From assembly GCF_024721115.1 (NCBI RefSeq), contig NZ_JAMDHK010000004.1, positions 85,862 to 149,861 of the forward strand: a stretch of DNA of 64,000 nt, read 5' to 3'. Below, piece by piece: positions 53,861-63,148 of this stretch (the stretch's first letter is position 1; each line of letters begins with the position of its first letter). Position numbers and translations under genes: made by a program. The DNA comes from Salipiger pentaromativorans. GTDB lineage: Bacteria; Pseudomonadota; Alphaproteobacteria; Rhodobacterales; Rhodobacteraceae. The notes under the pieces were generated by a model that saw only the letters and a list, made by a program, of their open reading frames with translations, was not told the origin of the DNA and did no database searches.

Positions 53861-54448
53861 ATGCTCCGACTCATCCCCGCCGCGCTGGCGGCGCTGATGC
53901 TGACCGCGCTGCCGGCGGCGGCGCAGAAACTCTCGCTGAACGAGATTTCGGGCTATCTGAACACGATCCAGTCGGCCAAGAGCCCTTTCACCCAGATCAA
54001 TGGCGACGGCACGATCTCGACCGGGACGATCTATATCAAGCGCCCGGGCAAGGCGCGGTTCGAATACAACCCGCCGGATCAGGCGCTGGTGCTGGCCTGG
54101 TCGGGGGCGGTCTATATCTTCGACAAGAAGGTGAGCGGGCAGCCCGAGACCTATCCGCTGGCACAGACGCCGCTGTCGATCATCCTGGCGCGCAACGTCA
54201 ATCTGGCGCAGGCCGGCATGGTCACCGGGCACAGCTATGACGGCACCGCGACCACGGTGACCGCGCAGGATCCGAAGCGGCCGGAATACGGCTCGATCCA
54301 GCTCAAGTTCACCGGCAATCCGGTGGAGCTGCGGCAATGGGTGATCGACGATGGCAACGGCAACCGGACCACGGTCGTGCTGGGCGGTCTGGAAGACACC
54401 GCGCTGGCCAACAGCGTGTTCGACGTGAAGCGCGTGGGCGGCCGCTGA
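53861..54448 (+). CDS. lolA: outer-membrane lipoprotein carrier protein
   Basis: 195-aa periplasmic chaperone that carries lipoproteins from LolCDE to the outer membrane. Signal peptide MLRLIPAALAALMLTALPAAA; the mature part has the LolA-type FTQINGDGTISTGTIYIKRPGKARFEYNPP and the closing VFDVKRV. Order after ftsK (ftsK-lolA) is common in alphaproteobacteria. AGGAAGGA ribosome site. A perfect 22-base palindrome with a T run follows. Confidence 0.94.
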   Translation: MLRLIPAALAALMLTALPAAAQKLSLNEISGYLNTIQSAKSPFTQINGDGTISTGTIYIKRPGKARFEYNPPDQALVLAWSGAVYIFDKKVSGQPETYPLAQTPLSIILARNVNLAQAGMVTGHSYDGTATTVTAQDPKRPEYGSIQLKFTGNPVELRQWVIDDGNGNRTTVVLGGLEDTALANSVFDVKRVGGR

Positions 54449-54462
54449 CCCGTCCCAAAGGG

Positions 54463-54491
54463 CAGGGCGCCCCGGGGCGCCCTGTGTTTTT
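54463..54491 (+). terminator. terminator after lolA
   Basis: CAGGGCGCCCC and GGGGCGCCCTG form a perfect 22-base palindrome, then TGTTTTT. The zero-loop palindrome can form a hairpin with a few bases opened. Confidence 0.8.
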
Positions 54492-54494
54492 CCG

Positions 54495-55091
54495 TCAGCG
54501 CCGCGCGGCGCGGCAATTGGCGAGTTGCACCTCGTAGACCACCGCGCGGTCTCCGACCTCGTCTGCGACGCGCAGCAGCCAGGCCTTGGAATTGTAGGTG
54601 CCGCGTTTGAAGCCCGTCCGCCCTTCGTGATAGGCGAGATACTGGTTGCGGGCGTCGCGCAGGCTGATGCCCAGACGGTCGCGGCTTCCGGCCATGTACC
54701 AGCCCATGAAATCGGTCGCGTCGCGGATGTCGTCGCGCTGCGCGCCGCGCTTGCCGGTGGCGGTCAGATATTCCTCCCAGGTGCCGTCCAGCGCCTGGCT
54801 GTAGCCGAAGGCCGAGCTTTGGCGGCCATAGGGAATCACGCCGAGCGCGTAGCGGAACGGGGTCCGCGCGTCGGATTTGAATTTGCTTTCCTGATAGATT
54901 GTCGCCATCTGCACATGCACCGGCACGCCCCATTTCCGTTCGGTCGCCCGGAAGGCGCGGATGTATTGCGGCCGCTGGTTCAGGATCGAACAGGCGTCGT
55001 CAAGATTGCCGGGCGACTGCCCGCTTCCGCCGCCGCCCCCGCAGGAAGCGGCCAGCAACACAATCACCAACGCGCGAAGCCATCTGCTCAT
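54495..55091 (-). CDS. lytic transglycosylase-like lipoprotein
   Basis: 198-aa lipoprotein: signal peptide MSRWLRALVIVLLAASC with lipobox LAASC (Cys17), then a Gly-rich linker. SLT-type domain with the catalytic-glutamate motif IYQESKF, GYSQALDGTWEEYL and YLAYHEGRTGF. Probably cleaves peptidoglycan at the outer membrane inner face. Start chosen at ATG 55091 after GAGAGG; an upstream ATG at 55109 lacks a ribosome site. It is convergent with lolA. Confidence 0.88.
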   Translation of the reverse strand: MSRWLRALVIVLLAASCGGGGGSGQSPGNLDDACSILNQRPQYIRAFRATERKWGVPVHVQMATIYQESKFKSDARTPFRYALGVIPYGRQSSAFGYSQALDGTWEEYLTATGKRGAQRDDIRDATDFMGWYMAGSRDRLGISLRDARNQYLAYHEGRTGFKRGTYNSKAWLLRVADEVGDRAVVYEVQLANCRAARR

Positions 55092-55335
55092 CTGCCTCTC
55101 GCTTTTCATTGTTTTTATGGGTTTCTTGCCTAAACTTGAGTTTACCCCAATGCGCAGGCGGAGGGAATCACATTTCCGCTGGTAGCCCGCGTCAGCAACT
55201 CTATGCTGGCGAACGGGCAACGCTGTCCGGGAATGCCACTGTTGGGCCGCAGTTCACAGTGTGTTTCCTGTAAAAATCGTCCTTAAGTTGGACAATCCGC
55301 CACGGAAATGCCAAAACTTGGCCCAAGAGGTCTGA

Positions 55336-55662
55336 ATGCACACACAGCGCGCGAAATATCATCTGGGCCAGGTCGTCCGGCATCGCAAGCACCCTTTCCG
55401 GGGCGTGGTCTTTGATGTCGATCCCGAGTTCAGCAATACCGAGGAATGGTACGAAGCCATCCCCGAGGAGTCGCGCCCGGTGAAGGACCAGCCTTTTTAT
55501 CATCTGCTCGCCGAGAACGATCAGAGTTTCTACGTGGCCTATGTGTCCGAGCAGAATCTGGTTGCCGATTATTCCGGCGAGCCGGTGGATCATCCCGACA
55601 TCCCGGACCTGTTCGGCGCCTTCAACGATGGCAGCTACGAGCTGCATTTCCAGCTTAACTGA
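55336..55662 (+). CDS. hspQ: heat-shock protein HspQ
   Basis: 108-aa protein with the YccV-like beta-barrel domain: YHLGQVVRHRKHPFRGVVFDVDPEF, then YHLLAENDQSFYVAYVSEQNLV. HspQ modulates Lon-type proteolysis in enterobacteria and is a small heat-shock-induced protein; the alphaproteobacterial role is less studied. AAGAGG precedes the ATG. The 244 bases upstream show no further gene. Confidence 0.93.
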   Translation: MHTQRAKYHLGQVVRHRKHPFRGVVFDVDPEFSNTEEWYEAIPEESRPVKDQPFYHLLAENDQSFYVAYVSEQNLVADYSGEPVDHPDIPDLFGAFNDGSYELHFQLN

Positions 55663-55683
55663 CGCAGCGGCGGGGCCTCGGGC

Positions 55684-56298
55684 ATGGATCTCGCGGCGGC
55701 TCTGACCCTTGTGCTCTCCACGGCGGTTCTGGTGGCGATTCCGGGGCCGAACGTGGCGCTGATCGTGGGCAACACGTTGCGGCACGGGCTGCGCCATGGC
55801 GCGGCCACCGTCGCGGGCACCACGCTGGGCGTGGCCTTGCAGGTGGGGCTTGTGGTGGCGGGGCTGGCGGCGCTGCTCGATCTGGCGGGCTGGGCGCTGC
55901 ACTGGCTGCGCTGGGCCGGGGTGGTCTATCTGCTTTGGCTCGGGGTCGCGGCCTGGCGACGCGGGGCCGAGGGGCTGGCACCGGCAGAGCCGCCGCGCTG
56001 TCCGCCGCTGCGGCTGGTGGGGCAGGGCGCGCTGGTGGCCGCGGTGAACCCCAAGACGCTGCTGTTCAACGCGGCCTTCCTGCCGCAATTCGTCGCCCCT
56101 GAGGGCGGCGCGGCGGCGCTGGCGGGAGTCGCGGGGCTGTATCTCACGGTGCTGTTTGCGGGAGATCTGCTTTGGGCGCTGGCCGCCCGCCGGGCGCGCC
56201 GGTGGCTTCAGGGCGCGGGGCGGCTGCGGCACCGGCTGACCGGAGCGCTCTATCTGCTGGCGGGGACCGGGCTGGCGCTTGCGCGCCTGCCGCGCTGA
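55684..56298 (+). CDS. LysE/RhtB family exporter
   Basis: 204-aa inner-membrane protein with about six helices and the LysE signature IPGPNVALIVGNTLRHGLRHG at residues 20-40. It exports amino acids or related metabolites. It begins 21 bases after hspQ and probably shares its transcript. Convergent with the threonine aldolase gene, seven bases apart. Confidence 0.93.
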   Translation: MDLAAALTLVLSTAVLVAIPGPNVALIVGNTLRHGLRHGAATVAGTTLGVALQVGLVVAGLAALLDLAGWALHWLRWAGVVYLLWLGVAAWRRGAEGLAPAEPPRCPPLRLVGQGALVAAVNPKTLLFNAAFLPQFVAPEGGAAALAGVAGLYLTVLFAGDLLWALAARRARRWLQGAGRLRHRLTGALYLLAGTGLALARLPR

Positions 56299-56305
56299 GC
56301 GCGGA

Positions 56306-57349
56306 TCAGAGCGCCTTGCCGACCAGATCGAGGAAGTCGGACACGGCTTTCGGCGAGAGCGACCAGTCGCAGACGAGCCGCGCCAGCGCGGGGCTGTCCC
56401 CGGGCCCCTCCAGATCGTCCCAGAGGTGATAGACCGCGCCGGCCTCCTGTACGGCGCGGTGCACGCGCCGGGGCATTTCGAAGAACACCACATTGGCATG
56501 GGCCTCGGTCCTGACCGCGACCCCCATGCCTTTCAGCCCCTGCACAAGCTGGTCGCCGCGGGCATTGGCCCGCGAGGCGAGATCGTGCCAGAGATCGCCG
56601 TCCAGATAGGCCGCCATCTGCGCCGCGAGATAGCGATGCTTGGAAAACAGCAGCGCGCCGCGCTTGCGGCGCAGCTCGAACTCGGCGGCTTTGGCCGGGT
56701 CGAAGATCAGCACCGCCTCCACCCCCATCAGCCCGTTCTTGGTGCCGCCGAAGACGCAGATGTCCACGCCGATCTTCCAGCTCATCTCGGCGGGCGTCAC
56801 ACCCAGCTTCACCGCCGCGTTGGAGAAGCGCGCGCCATCGAGATGCACCGGCAGGCCGAACTCCCGCGCGACATCGGTCAGCGCGCGCAGCGCGTCGAGG
56901 CTGTAGACATTGCCGCGCTCGGCAACCTGGGTGATCGAGACCGGGCCGCGCAGCGGGCCGTGCACGCCCCGGGTCTCTTCGTTCGCGATGGCCGCGCGCA
57001 GTGCCTCGGGGCGCATGCGGTCGCCGTCGCCCACCAGCGTCAGCTTGGCGCCGCCGGTGTAGAATTCCGGCGCGTTGCACTCGTCTTCCTGGATATGTGC
57101 CACAGGGGAACAGAAGACCGTGGCATAGGGCGGGCAGAGACAGGCCAGCGACAGAACATTGGCCGCCGTGCCGGTGGGCACCAGATAGACTGCCGCCTCG
57201 GGCGCCTCGAACAACGCGCGCAGCCGCTCCACCACCTGTTCCGACAGCGTGTCGCTGCCATAGCCCGGCGCATAGCCGTCATTGGCGCGCGCCAGCGCTT
57301 CCAGCACTTGCGGCGCCACGGGACCGGAATTGTCGGAGGCAAAGAACAT
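56306..57349 (-). CDS. low-specificity L-threonine aldolase
   Basis: 347-aa PLP enzyme that cleaves threonine to glycine and acetaldehyde. PLP lysine in CVFGGTKNG, EDECNAPEFYTGGAKLT, VHLDGARFSNA for the carboxylate and PLP phosphate contacts. Its start overlaps the YcgN-type gene stop by ATGA. It is the last gene of the ribF-YcgN-aldolase operon, all coupled by ATGA overlaps. Confidence 0.94.
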   Translation of the reverse strand: MFFASDNSGPVAPQVLEALARANDGYAPGYGSDTLSEQVVERLRALFEAPEAAVYLVPTGTAANVLSLACLCPPYATVFCSPVAHIQEDECNAPEFYTGGAKLTLVGDGDRMRPEALRAAIANEETRGVHGPLRGPVSITQVAERGNVYSLDALRALTDVAREFGLPVHLDGARFSNAAVKLGVTPAEMSWKIGVDICVFGGTKNGLMGVEAVLIFDPAKAAEFELRRKRGALLFSKHRYLAAQMAAYLDGDLWHDLASRANARGDQLVQGLKGMGVAVRTEAHANVVFFEMPRRVHRAVQEAGAVYHLWDDLEGPGDSPALARLVCDWSLSPKAVSDFLDLVGKAL

Positions 57350-57819
57350 CAGGTCGGTTCCTCGATGATATGGTCTTCCCAATCGTCCTCGTCGATTTCG
57401 AACTCCGGCACCGTGCGGTGTCGCATCGACACGCCGGCGGCGTGCACCGTCTCGGGATCGCCCGAGATCAGCGGATGCCAGTCGAACAGCGGCTTGCCCT
57501 GCCAGAGCAGACGATAGGCGCAGGTCTGCGGCATCCAGTAGGCGTGTTCGTCGATATTCGAGGGTTTCAGAACGATGCATTCCGGCACGAATTGATGCCG
57601 GATCTCGTATTGCGCGCAGCGGCAGGTGCTGTCGTCGAAAAGCCGGCAGGCCACGCAGGTCAGCGCCACCTCGCCGGTTTCCTCGTCTTCGAGCTTGTTC
57701 AGGCAGCATTTGCCGCAGCCGTCGCAGAGCGCCTCCCATTCGCGCTCGGAAAGCTGGTCGAGCCGTTTCTTCTCCCAGAAGCGCGGCGTCAGGCCGCTGC
57801 GGTCGATGGGATCGCTCAT
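57349..57819 (-). CDS. UPF0260 (YcgN-type) cysteine-cluster protein
   Basis: 156-aa protein rich in cysteines: CDGCGKCC (about residues 32-39), CVACRLFDDSTCRCAQY (about 55-70), ECIVLKP and TCAYRLLW, the YcgN/UPF0260 pattern of a zinc- or Fe-S-binding fold. Function not established. ATG overlaps the ribF stop and its stop overlaps the aldolase start, both by four bases. Confidence 0.88.
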   Translation of the reverse strand: MSDPIDRSGLTPRFWEKKRLDQLSEREWEALCDGCGKCCLNKLEDEETGEVALTCVACRLFDDSTCRCAQYEIRHQFVPECIVLKPSNIDEHAYWMPQTCAYRLLWQGKPLFDWHPLISGDPETVHAAGVSMRHRTVPEFEIDEDDWEDHIIEEPT

Positions 57820-58748
57820 AGGGCGGCCAGGATTGCGCGCGCCTGTGCGCAATCGGCCTCCATCTGGGTGATCAGCGCGTCGAGGCTATCGAATTTCTCT
57901 TCGGGGCGGAGATAGTCGACCAGCCCGATGCTGAGCGTGGCGCCATAGAGATCGCCGGAAAAATCGAAGATGAAGGTCTCGAGATTGGGCCGGTTCTCGC
58001 CGAACATCGGGCGCACGCCGATCGAGGCGGCGCCGTGATACTGGCCCTTGTGCTCGCCGTCCATGACATCGACCAGCACCGCATAGACGCCGAGCCTGGG
58101 CGGATGCAGCCCGTCGATGGACATGTTGGTGGTGGGATAGCCCAGCTCGCGGCCGCGCTGTTCGCCGCCGATGACCGTGCCTTCGATCCGGTGCCAGTGG
58201 CCGAGCTGCGCCGCCGCATCGCGGGGGCGGCCATCGCTCAGCGCCTGACGGATGGCGGTGGAACTGACCTGACCGCCGTCATATTCGAGGATCTCGGCGA
58301 CGGTCACGCCAAAGCCCATCTCGTCGCCGAAGCGCTTGAGATCGTCCACGGTGCCCTTGCGGTCCTTGCCGAAACAGAAATCGGCGCCGACAACCACATG
58401 CGACAGGCCCAGCCCGTCGGTGATCACGCGGCGGGCGAACTCATAAGGGGTGAGCGCCGCCAGCGCACTGTTGAAATTCAGCTCGTAAAGCCGCTCGACC
58501 CCCAGTTTCTCCAGCCGCGAGGCGCGCGCCTTGGGCGACATCAGCCGGAAGGGCGGGGCGTCGGGGGTGAAATACTGGCGCGGATGCGGCTCGAAGGTCA
58601 GCACCCCCAGCGGCGCGCCGGCGCAGGCCGCGCGCGCGAGGCGGATCACTGCCTGGTGGCCGCGGTGCACACCGTCGAAATTGCCGATGGCCACGCTGGC
58701 GCCCCGGTCCTGGGTCTCGACGAATTGATAATCCCGGATGATCCGCAT
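57816..58748 (-). CDS. ribF: bifunctional riboflavin kinase / FAD synthetase
   Basis: 310 aa. The N-terminal FAD synthetase has [16 protein letters not shown] (nucleotidyltransferase HxGH), FCFGKDRKG and [11 protein letters not shown]; the C-terminal kinase has [11 protein letters not shown]-type ELGYPTTN and the catalytic [11 protein letters not shown] with the Glu. Makes FMN and FAD from riboflavin. Start [10 protein letters not shown]. First gene of a coupled operon with the YcgN-type and threonine aldolase genes. Confidence 0.95.
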   Translation of the reverse strand: MRIIRDYQFVETQDRGASVAIGNFDGVHRGHQAVIRLARAACAGAPLGVLTFEPHPRQYFTPDAPPFRLMSPKARASRLEKLGVERLYELNFNSALAALTPYEFARRVITDGLGLSHVVVGADFCFGKDRKGTVDDLKRFGDEMGFGVTVAEILEYDGGQVSSTAIRQALSDGRPRDAAAQLGHWHRIEGTVIGGEQRGRELGYPTTNMSIDGLHPPRLGVYAVLVDVMDGEHKGQYHGAASIGVRPMFGENRPNLETFIFDFSGDLYGATLSIGLVDYLRPEEKFDSLDALITQMEADCAQARAILAAL

Positions 58749-59063
58749 GGCCGAAGCCCTAGCCGCCCGCGCGTCCGGGTGCAAGGTGGCTTGGAACGCG
58801 CCTGGAAAAGCGGGGCGGGCTGTGGCAGATGTCGCCGCAAGCGCGCCCGCCGCTTCGGCCTTTGCCGGGCCGGGCGCCGCCGCTGGCCTGTGTGTGCCGT
58901 GGCACGCGCCGCAGGGCACGGCGCGTCGGTATGGCCGGGCGCAGGGCCCGATTCCCGCTTGCATCACCGGGCGCTCGGTCCTATAGGGGCGCCTCTACCC
59001 GCGCGGCCGGCCCGGAGTGGCATGCCGAGTCGCGCGTCAACGCCAAACGTCAAGGAGACGGAA
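58749..59063 (+). other. 315-base intergenic region upstream of rpmI
   Basis: No gene is seen between ribF and rpmI. The right half holds a predicted promoter (58959-58987) and a roughly 75-base leader. I could not establish an L20 autoregulatory structure by eye. Confidence 0.4.
58959..58987 (+). promoter_or_regulatory. predicted rpmI-rplT promoter
   Basis: TTGCAT (58959-58964), 17 bases, TATAGG (58982-58987), about 75 bases upstream of rpmI. Confidence 0.5.
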
Positions 59064-59264
59064 ATGCCCAAGATGAAGACAAAGTCGAGCGCCAAGAAGC
59101 GCTTCAAGGTGAGCGCCACCGGCAAGGTGATCACCGCTCAGGCCGGCAAACGCCACGGCATGATCAAGCGCACCAAGAAATTCATCCGCGACGCGCGCGG
59201 CACCACCACGCTGTCGGCCCCCGACGCGAAAATCGTCAAGGGCTACATGCCCTACGACCGCTGA
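59064..59264 (+). CDS. rpmI: 50S ribosomal protein L35
   Basis: 66 aa, the standard length for L35: [20 protein letters not shown] with the Lys/Arg-rich core. AAGGAGA ribosome site. infC, the usual neighbour in many bacteria, is not upstream here. rplT begins 16 bases after it. Confidence 0.97.
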   Translation: MPKMKTKSSAKKRFKVSATGKVITAQAGKRHGMIKRTKKFIRDARGTTTLSAPDAKIVKGYMPYDR

Positions 59265-59279
59265 TAGGAGGATCGACAC

Positions 59280-59645
59280 ATGTCCCGAGTCAAAGGTGGA
59301 ACCGTCACCCACGCCCGTCACAAGAAGGTTCTCTCGCAGGCGAAAGGCTATTACGGCCGCCGCAAGAACACCTTCAAGGTCGCAGCCCAGGCCGTCGACA
59401 AGGCCAACCAATACGCGACCCGCGACCGCAAGAACCGCAAGCGCAACTTCCGCGCGCTGTGGATCCAGCGGATCAACGCGGCTGTCCGCTCGTATGACGA
59501 GGCGCTGACCTATTCGAAATTCATCAACGGTCTGACCAAGGCCGGGATCGAGGTGGACCGCAAGGTTCTGGCCGATCTCGCCGTGCACGAGCCCGAAGCC
59601 TTCGGCGCCATCGTGGAGCAGGCCAAAGGCGCTCTGGCCGCCTGA
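59280..59645 (+). CDS. rplT: 50S ribosomal protein L20
   Basis: 121 aa. [40 protein letters not shown]-like [18 protein letters not shown] and the closing [16 protein letters not shown] are typical. AGGAGG precedes the ATG. Second gene of the rpmI-rplT operon, closed by a strong terminator. Confidence 0.97.
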   Translation: MSRVKGGTVTHARHKKVLSQAKGYYGRRKNTFKVAAQAVDKANQYATRDRKNRKRNFRALWIQRINAAVRSYDEALTYSKFINGLTKAGIEVDRKVLADLAVHEPEAFGAIVEQAKGALAA

Positions 59646-59666
59646 GCCCGCGCTTATTAATCGAGA

Positions 59667-59705
59667 AAAACCGCGTCCGGAGCGATCCGGGCGCGGTTTT
59701 CTTTT
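59667..59705 (+). terminator. terminator after rplT
   Basis: AAAACCGCGTCCGG, six-base loop, CCGGGCGCGGTTTT (one G-T pair), then CTTTT. Lies 21 bases after the stop. Confidence 0.92.
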
Positions 59706-59720
59706 GCACATGAGGGGTGC

Positions 59721-59797
59721 TGGCGACCCGTGAAGGACTCGAACCCTCAACCTGCTGATTAGAAGTCAGCTGCTCTATCCAGTTGAGCTAACGGGCC
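59721..59797 (-). tRNA. tRNA-Arg (TCT anticodon)
   Basis: 77-nt minus-strand cloverleaf with encoded CCA (59721-59723). Acceptor GGCCCGT/ACGGGTC with one G-T pair, anticodon stem CTGAC with loop TTCTAAT, anticodon TCT, T-arm GGTTCGAGTCC. It lies 16 bases after the rplT terminator, in the opposite direction. Confidence 0.95.
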
Positions 59798-59941
59798 GGC
59801 ATATCGTCCTTCTAGCCCCTCGCCCGGTGCTGCGCAATCGCCGCCGGAGGGGCATTTCCCGCCCTCTCCCGCGCTGTCCGCTTGCGTCCGGCCCCCGGCC
59901 TCGGTAGGTGAGGCGGCAAAGACAGATCCGAGGGTACCGCG

Positions 59942-61012
59942 ATGGATGACCTGCGCGACAAATATATCGACCTGATCGCCACAGCGGCCGACGAGGCCAC
60001 GCTGGAGGAGCTGCGCGTGCAGGCCGTGGGCAAGAAGGGCGAGATCAGCCTGCAGATGCGCAGCCTCGGCAAGATGAGCCCCGAAGAGCGGCAGGTTATG
60101 GGGCCGAAGCTCAACGCGCTCAAGGACGAGATCAACTCGGCGCTTTCCGCCAAGAAGGTGGCGCTGGCCGATGCCGCGCTGAACGACCGGCTTGCCGCCG
60201 AATGGCTGGACGTGACCCTGCCGGGCCGCACCCGCCGCGTGGGCAGCATCCACCCGGTCAGCCAGGTCTGGGAGGAATGCACCGCGATCTTCGCCGATAT
60301 GGGCTTTGCCGTCGCCGAAGGCCCGCAGGTCGAGGAAGACTGGTACAATTTCGATGCGCTGAACATCCCCGGCCACCACCCGGCCCGTGCCGAGATGGAC
60401 ACGTTCTACATGCACCGCGCGGCGGACGACGACCGCCCGCCGCATGTGCTGCGCACCCATACCTCGCCGGTACAGATCCGCTCGATGGAACAGCATGGCG
60501 CGCCGCTGCGCATCATCTGTCCGGGGCGCGTCTACCGGGCCGATTACGACCAGACCCACACGCCGATGTTCCATCAGGTCGAGGGGCTGGCGATCGACAA
60601 GGACATCTCCATGGCGAACCTGAAATGGGTGCTGGAGGAGTTCTTCTCGGCCTATTTCGGCACCACGGTGAAGACCCGCTTCCGTGCCTCGCATTTCCCC
60701 TTCACCGAACCGTCGGCGGAGGTCGACATCCAGTGTCAGTGGAAAGACGGCTCGGTCGTGGTGGGCGAAGGCGACGACTGGCTGGAAGTGCTGGGCTCGG
60801 GCATGGTGCACCCGCATGTGCTACGGTCGGGCGGGGTTGATCCGGACAAATGGCAGGGCTTTGCCTTCGGCATGGGGATCGACCGGATCGCGATGCTGAA
60901 ATACGGCATCCCCGATCTGCGCGCCTTCTTCGACAGCGATCTGCGCTGGCTGCGGAACTACGGCTTTGCGTCGCTGGACGTGCCGACGATCCGGGGCGGG
61001 CTGTCGCGGTAA
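59942..61012 (+). CDS. pheS: phenylalanyl-tRNA synthetase alpha subunit
   Basis: 356-aa class II subunit with the N-terminal coiled-coil (residues 1-85), motif 1 region [19 protein letters not shown], motif 2 [21 protein letters not shown] and motif 3 [22 protein letters not shown]. The pheT gene does not follow within the window: a YrhK gene and an oppositely oriented kinase gene come next, so the two subunits are encoded apart. Confidence 0.96.
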   Translation: MDDLRDKYIDLIATAADEATLEELRVQAVGKKGEISLQMRSLGKMSPEERQVMGPKLNALKDEINSALSAKKVALADAALNDRLAAEWLDVTLPGRTRRVGSIHPVSQVWEECTAIFADMGFAVAEGPQVEEDWYNFDALNIPGHHPARAEMDTFYMHRAADDDRPPHVLRTHTSPVQIRSMEQHGAPLRIICPGRVYRADYDQTHTPMFHQVEGLAIDKDISMANLKWVLEEFFSAYFGTTVKTRFRASHFPFTEPSAEVDIQCQWKDGSVVVGEGDDWLEVLGSGMVHPHVLRSGGVDPDKWQGFAFGMGIDRIAMLKYGIPDLRAFFDSDLRWLRNYGFASLDVPTIRGGLSR

Positions 61013-61179
61013 GGCGGCTGCAAGGTACGCGGCTCGGGGGGATCCGGACCGTAGACCGCCTGATCGCAAGCGAAACGAAAGCCGGGCCCGGCGGCCTTCG
61101 GCCTTGATTCCGGGCCGAGCGCACGGGGATTGGACGTTTCGATGTCTCGAAGCAGAGGTTCGCCTGCCCCTCTCGACTT

Positions 61180-61200
61180 TGTAGGGTGGGCGAGACCCGC
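61180..61200 (+). repeat. GTAGGGTGGGC repeat, copy 2
   Basis: GTAGGGTGGGCGAGACCCGCC in the 208-base gap between pheS and the YrhK gene; related to the hairpin at 6885-6904. The arms here pair less well. Confidence 0.4.
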
Positions 61201-61220
61201 CACAAGAGAGACTGTTCGGC

Positions 61221-61505
61221 ATGAAGCTCTTTCACCATGAGAACCGCGAACGCAACGACGCCACCCGCCGTGTCTACGCGCTCTTCGAGATCGCCTATAC
61301 CGCCGTCGATTTCGCCGCCGCGCTCTGCTTTACCGTGGGCTCGGTGCTGTTCTTCTTTCCGGTCTACGAGATCCCGGCGGTCTGGCTCTTCACCATCGGC
61401 TCGGTGTTTTTCATGGCCAAGCCGACGCTTCGCCTGAGCCGCGAGATCAAGCTCTACCGCATGGGCCGGCTCGACCGGCTGGCGCAGCGGGCGGAGGGCG
61501 AATAG
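61221..61505 (+). CDS. YrhK-domain membrane protein
   Basis: 94-aa protein with a YrhK-type pair of membrane helices (AALCFTVGSVLFFFPV and VWLFTIGSVFFMAKPTLRLSREI) after a short charged N-terminus. The YrhK domain is of unknown function. No strong ribosome site is visible. Convergent with the kinase gene at 61509, three bases apart. Confidence 0.85.
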   Translation: MKLFHHENRERNDATRRVYALFEIAYTAVDFAAALCFTVGSVLFFFPVYEIPAVWLFTIGSVFFMAKPTLRLSREIKLYRMGRLDRLAQRAEGE

Positions 61506-61508
61506 CGT

Positions 61509-63029
61509 TCACAGCCCCAGCGCTTCGCGCGCCCGCAGCAGGGTGTCGCCGGGCCGGCCCGAGGCGTCGATGCGCCGCCAATGGGCGGGCACCTGGGCAT
61601 GCAGCGCCTGGCGGGCGACGACGCCCGCATCCGCATCCGAGGCATCGCCGCGCCGCGCTGTGACGCGGGCCTGCAAGGTGCCGGTTTCCGCCTCCAGCCA
61701 GAGTGCCGCGAACGGTAGGTTCAGCCGTGTTGCCATCGCCTCCACCGCCCTGCGCTCGGCGGGGGCGAGCCAGGTGGCGTCGATCAGCACGCTGCGCCCG
61801 GCGCGGAGCAGCGCTTCGGCGCGGGCCAGCAGCCGGTCATAGACCGCCTGCGTCGCCGCCGCGCCATAGGCATCGGCGGGCAGCCGGTCGAGCGGGCGCA
61901 CCCCGGCAAGCCGCTTGCGCTCGAGATCGCTGCGCAGATGCACGGCGCCGGGGGCAGGGCTCAGCAGCGGGGCGAGGTCGCGGGCCAGCGTCGTCTTGCC
62001 GACGCCCGAGAGCCCGCCCGCCACCAGCAGCCGCGGCGGCGGCGGGGCAAAGCTGGCAAGCGCGTCGTCGAGAAAGCCCCGCGCCTGCGCGGCATGCTCT
62101 GCGGGGTCTCCGGCGGCGCGTCCGGTCTGGACCTCGACCATCGCCTTGATCGCCGCGCGGATGCCCAGGAAATAGGGCAGGGCGGCGAGCCCGGCATCCT
62201 GCTGCCCCTCTGCCGCGAAGAGCCAGGAATCGAGCACGATGCAGGCGGCGCGGGCCAGCCGGCGGTGGCGCAGATCCATCACCAGAAAGGCGAGATCGTA
62301 GAGCACGTCGCAGGTGCCCAGAACCTCGTCGAATTCCAGCGCGTCGAACAGCACCGGGCGCCGGTCCAGCAGCACGATATTGTGCAGATGCAGATCGCCA
62401 TGCGCCCGGCGGACATGGCCCTCTGCCGCGCGCGCCGTCAGCAGCGGCGCCAGCGCCGCTTGCAGGCGCCGCGCGCGCTGGCGGAAGAGCAGGGGGCGCT
62501 CCGGGCCCAGCTCCTCCGTCATGCCGGAAAAGGCATCTTCCAGCTCGGTCACGATGTCGGCCATCAGCCGGGCGCCATCGGCATCGCGCCGGGGCGCCTG
62601 TTCGTGGTAGGCGTGAATGGACTCTCCCAGCGCTTGTGCGAGCCCGTCGGTCAGGGCGCCCCGCCCGGCAATCTCCGAGAGCTCGTTTTCGCGGGGGAAT
62701 CGGGCCATGCGCAGCACCCATTCCACCACGGCGCCCCTGCCATCCAGCTCCAGCCCGCCATCCTCGCGGCGGGTGAGCGGGCAGATGTCGCGGTAGATCT
62801 CCGGCGCCATGGGACGATTCAGATCAAGTTCGCGGCGCAGCATCGCCTCGCGCAGCGGCAGGGTCGAGAAATCCATGTAGTCGTAGGTTACGGCGCGCTT
62901 GATCTTGTAGGCGTGGTCGCCGGCGAGAAACACATGCGCCCCATGGGTTTGCACATGTTCCACCGGCGCGCCGCCATGGCTGGCCGGGTCGGAAAGATAG
63001 GCAATCACCTCTGTCTGGTCGTCTGGCAT
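61509..63029 (-). CDS. two-domain phosphotransferase/P-loop kinase protein
   Basis: 506-aa protein. The N-terminal half (about 1-300) resembles aminoglycoside phosphotransferase-type kinases, with the Brenner motif AHGDLHLHNIV (209-219) and FDALEFDE for metal binding. The C-terminal half (about 330-506) is a P-loop kinase of the gluconate/chloramphenicol kinase kind with Walker A AGGLSGVGKTTLARDL (337-352) and an IDATWLAPAERRAVE segment. The pairing is found across proteobacteria as a hypothetical bifunctional kinase; neither substrate is known. Confidence 0.88.
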   Translation of the reverse strand: MPDDQTEVIAYLSDPASHGGAPVEHVQTHGAHVFLAGDHAYKIKRAVTYDYMDFSTLPLREAMLRRELDLNRPMAPEIYRDICPLTRREDGGLELDGRGAVVEWVLRMARFPRENELSEIAGRGALTDGLAQALGESIHAYHEQAPRRDADGARLMADIVTELEDAFSGMTEELGPERPLLFRQRARRLQAALAPLLTARAAEGHVRRAHGDLHLHNIVLLDRRPVLFDALEFDEVLGTCDVLYDLAFLVMDLRHRRLARAACIVLDSWLFAAEGQQDAGLAALPYFLGIRAAIKAMVEVQTGRAAGDPAEHAAQARGFLDDALASFAPPPPRLLVAGGLSGVGKTTLARDLAPLLSPAPGAVHLRSDLERKRLAGVRPLDRLPADAYGAAATQAVYDRLLARAEALLRAGRSVLIDATWLAPAERRAVEAMATRLNLPFAALWLEAETGTLQARVTARRGDASDADAGVVARQALHAQVPAHWRRIDASGRPGDTLLRAREALGL

Positions 63030-63148
63030 GGGTGCCTCCGCCTCGCGGCATTGTCTCAGATTCCGCGACGCCGGCCATGACCAGAATCAATGGCGGCATT
63101 GCGGTGATGTGTTAGAATCGCCAAATTATGAAAGGGTGGAGGTTCATC

